A DNA stretch of 64,000 nucleotides, taken from CAVZOY01 sp963777095 (lineage in GTDB: Bacteria; Actinomycetota; Actinomycetes; Mycobacteriales; Geodermatophilaceae). The notes beneath the pieces are model-generated. The model was given only the letters and a program-made list of their open reading frames with translations. It did no database searches and had not been told where the DNA came from. How positions within the stretch are numbered: position 1 is the stretch's first letter; each line of letters begins with the position of its first letter. This document shows, in pieces, positions 62,369-64,000 of the stretch. Position numbers and translations under genes: made by a program. Location: positions 186,001-250,000 of the forward strand of contig CAVZOY010000001.1 of assembly GCA_963777095.1 (NCBI GenBank), given 5' to 3'.

Positions 62369-64000
62369 GGGTCCCCATCGGCTGGCTGGCCGAGTACGTC
62401 GACATCCCGGCCGGGACGACGGTCGAGGAGCTCGACGCGACCTTCGTGCGTCTCGGCCTCGAGGTCGAGGAGATCCACCGGCCCGGGGAGGTCACCGGCC
62501 CGCTCGTGATCGGGCGGGTGCTGGAGATCGAGGAGCTGACCGGCTTCAAGAAGCCGATCCGGTACACCCAGGTGGACGTCGGCGAGGCGGAGCCGAGAGG
62601 CATCGTCTGCGGCGCGACCAACTTCGCCGTCGGCGACACCGTCGTCGTCGCGCTGCCCGGCGCGGTGCTGCCCGGCGGCTTCGAGATCGCCGCGCGGACG
62701 ACGTACGACCACGTCTCCGACGGGATGATCTGCTCGACCCGCGAGCTGGGCATCGGCGACGACCACAGCGGGATCCTCGTGCTCGCCACCGGCGACGAGG
62801 GCCACCCGCCGGGCACGCCGGCCGGCCCGGTCGTCGGGCTGGAGGACGTCGTCATCGAGCTGGCCGTCACGCCCGACCGCGGCTACTGCCTGTCGATGCG
62901 CGGCATCGCCCGCGAGATGGGCACCGGCCTCGGGGCGACGTGGCGCGACCCGGGCACGCTCCCCGTGCCGGACTGGGACGGCGAGCCCGCATGGAAGGTC
63001 ACCGTCGCCGACCCGGAGCGCTGCGACCGGTTCTCCATGCTCGCCATGGAGGGCCTCGACCCGACCGCACCCAGCCCCTGGTGGATGCGCCGCCGGCTGG
63101 CGCAGGCCTCCGTCCGCAGCATCTCCCTGGCCGTCGACGTCACCAACTACGTGATGCTCGAGCTCGGCCAGCCGATGCACGCCTTCGACCGCGACGCCGT
63201 CTCCGGGCCGATCACCGTCCGCCTGGCGCGGGCGGGGGAGAAGCTGCAGACCCTCGACGGCACGACGCGCACCCTCACCGACGACGACCTGCTCATCACC
63301 GACGACTCCGGGCCCATCGGCCTGGCCGCGGTCATGGGCGGGGCGACCACCGAGATCGGCGACGGGACGTCGTCGGTGCTGCTCGAGGCGGCGCACTGGG
63401 AGCCCACCGGCGTCGCCCGCACCGCGCGGCGGCACCGGCTGCCCAGCGAGGCGGCCAAGCGGTTCGAGCGCGGCGTCGACCCCGAGATGACCGTCGTCGC
63501 GCTGGCCCGCGCCGCGCAGCTGCTGGCCGAGTACGGCGGCGCGCGGGTCGTCGGCGGGCTCGTGGACGTCGACACCCGCGGCCCGCAGCCGGCCATCCCG
63601 CTCGACCCCGACCGGCCGGCGCGCACCGCGGGCGTCGCGCTACGACGCCCGCCGCGTGGTCGAGCTGCTCGATGCCGTCGGCTGTGTCATGACCGCCGAC
63701 CCCGACGGCGAGCTGCTGTCGGTCACCCCGCCGACCTGGCGTCCCGACCTCACCGACCCCGCCGACCTGGTCGAGGAGGTCGTCCGGCTGGCCGGCTACG
63801 ACGACGTCCCGTCGATCCTGCCGACGGCGCCGCCCGGCCGCGGACTGACCGACGTGCAGAAGCGTCGCCGCAGCATCGGCCGCACCCTGGCCGAGGCCGG
63901 ATACGTCGAGGCGCCGTCCTATCCGTTCGTCGGGACGCCGGCGCTCGACGCGCTCGGCCTGCCCGACGACGACCTGCGCAGGCAGGTGGTCGTCATCCGC
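62365..64000 (+). CDS. pheT: Phenylalanyl-tRNA synthetase beta subunit (partial, frameshifted)
   Basis: GTG 62365 overlaps the pheS stop (GTGA). The N-terminus RVPIGWLAEYVDIPAGTTVE, the EMAP-like tRNA-binding part (GPLVIGRVLEIEELTGFKKP) and the B3/4 editing part (DVTNYVMLELGQPMHAFDRD, HRLPSEAAKRFERGVDPEMT) are clear. An extra base near 63635 shifts the frame; it resumes RYDARRVVELLDAVG in the B5 domain and runs to the window end. About 545 of an expected 800-plus residues are visible. Confidence 0.94.

Overview
This is a very GC-rich (roughly 70-75 % by eye) actinobacterial chromosome segment. Many GTG starts, long-form HisG, RibBA fusion, SigE-family and DGPF-linked ECF sigma factors, an HTH-MurA fusion, NnaR-type HemD regulator and DUF5995/DUF2877/DUF3516 proteins fit a soil or stone actinobacterium. 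Geodermatophilaceae (Blastococcus/Geodermatophilus/Modestobacter type) is my inference from gene content, not a proven assignment. No rRNA, tRNA, CRISPR array, IS element or prophage was seen.

Layout. 0-3.9 kb: riboflavin genes ribD(partial)-ribE-ribBA-ribH followed by hisE-hisG, ended by a perfect 20-bp hairpin. 3.9-9.3 kb: DUF2877 protein, PucR regulator, DUF5995 protein and a cytosine-deaminase-like amidohydrolase (a plausible purine/pyrimidine nitrogen-salvage patch). 9.3-17.9 kb: HTH-MurA fusion with a palindromic operator, small metabolic and unknown genes, a transporter, and a damaged secreted ExeM/NucH-type nuclease. 18-25.5 kb: alpha-glucan genes (malQ, LLM oxidoreductase, GH13 enzyme), a LysE exporter and two TauE/SafE exporters. 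25.6-30 kb: two secreted proteins (sugar-dehydrogenase-like propeller and Kelch propeller) sharing one C-terminal module. 30-38 kb: GAF-ANTAR, DUF3516 helicase, STAS, SDR, homocysteine methyltransferase, phosphotransferase, ArfB, YidD. 38-42.4 kb: secreted GH43 enzyme, DGPF-linked ECF sigma system, GNAT. 42.5-54.2 kb: nitrate assimilation (nasC, nirB, nirD, narK, nnaR), interrupted by a SigE-type sigma factor with a large membrane partner. 54.2-58 kb: kinase, PH protein, infC-rpmI-rplT with a structured leader, and a TrmH-type RNA methyltransferase. 58-64 kb: cupin, AurF-type diiron oxygenase with divergent TetR, EamA transporter, pheS and pheT (cut by the window end).

The main unexplained structure is non-coding. 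Two families of short dispersed palindromic elements occur three times each. R1 (about 75-80 nt, at 7947, 34929 and 61121) is two hairpins with compensating arm changes. R2 (exactly 58 nt as 17+24+17, at 20422, 23903 and 57140) has replaced the expected 3' end of the LysE gene. A second clear signal is a gap-free shared upstream block of nasC and narK, with five-base boxes on an 11-bp pitch at the same distance from both start codons. It looks like a GlnR(-NnaR) operator tying the split nitrate locus into one regulon.

Caution: at least 17 genes carry apparent single-base frameshifts (mostly +1), including the essential pheS, pheT and ribBA. These are most simply sequencing or assembly errors, so affected genes are annotated as whole genes with the break stated. 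One gene (exeM) has about seven breaks in 0.55 kb and stands apart.
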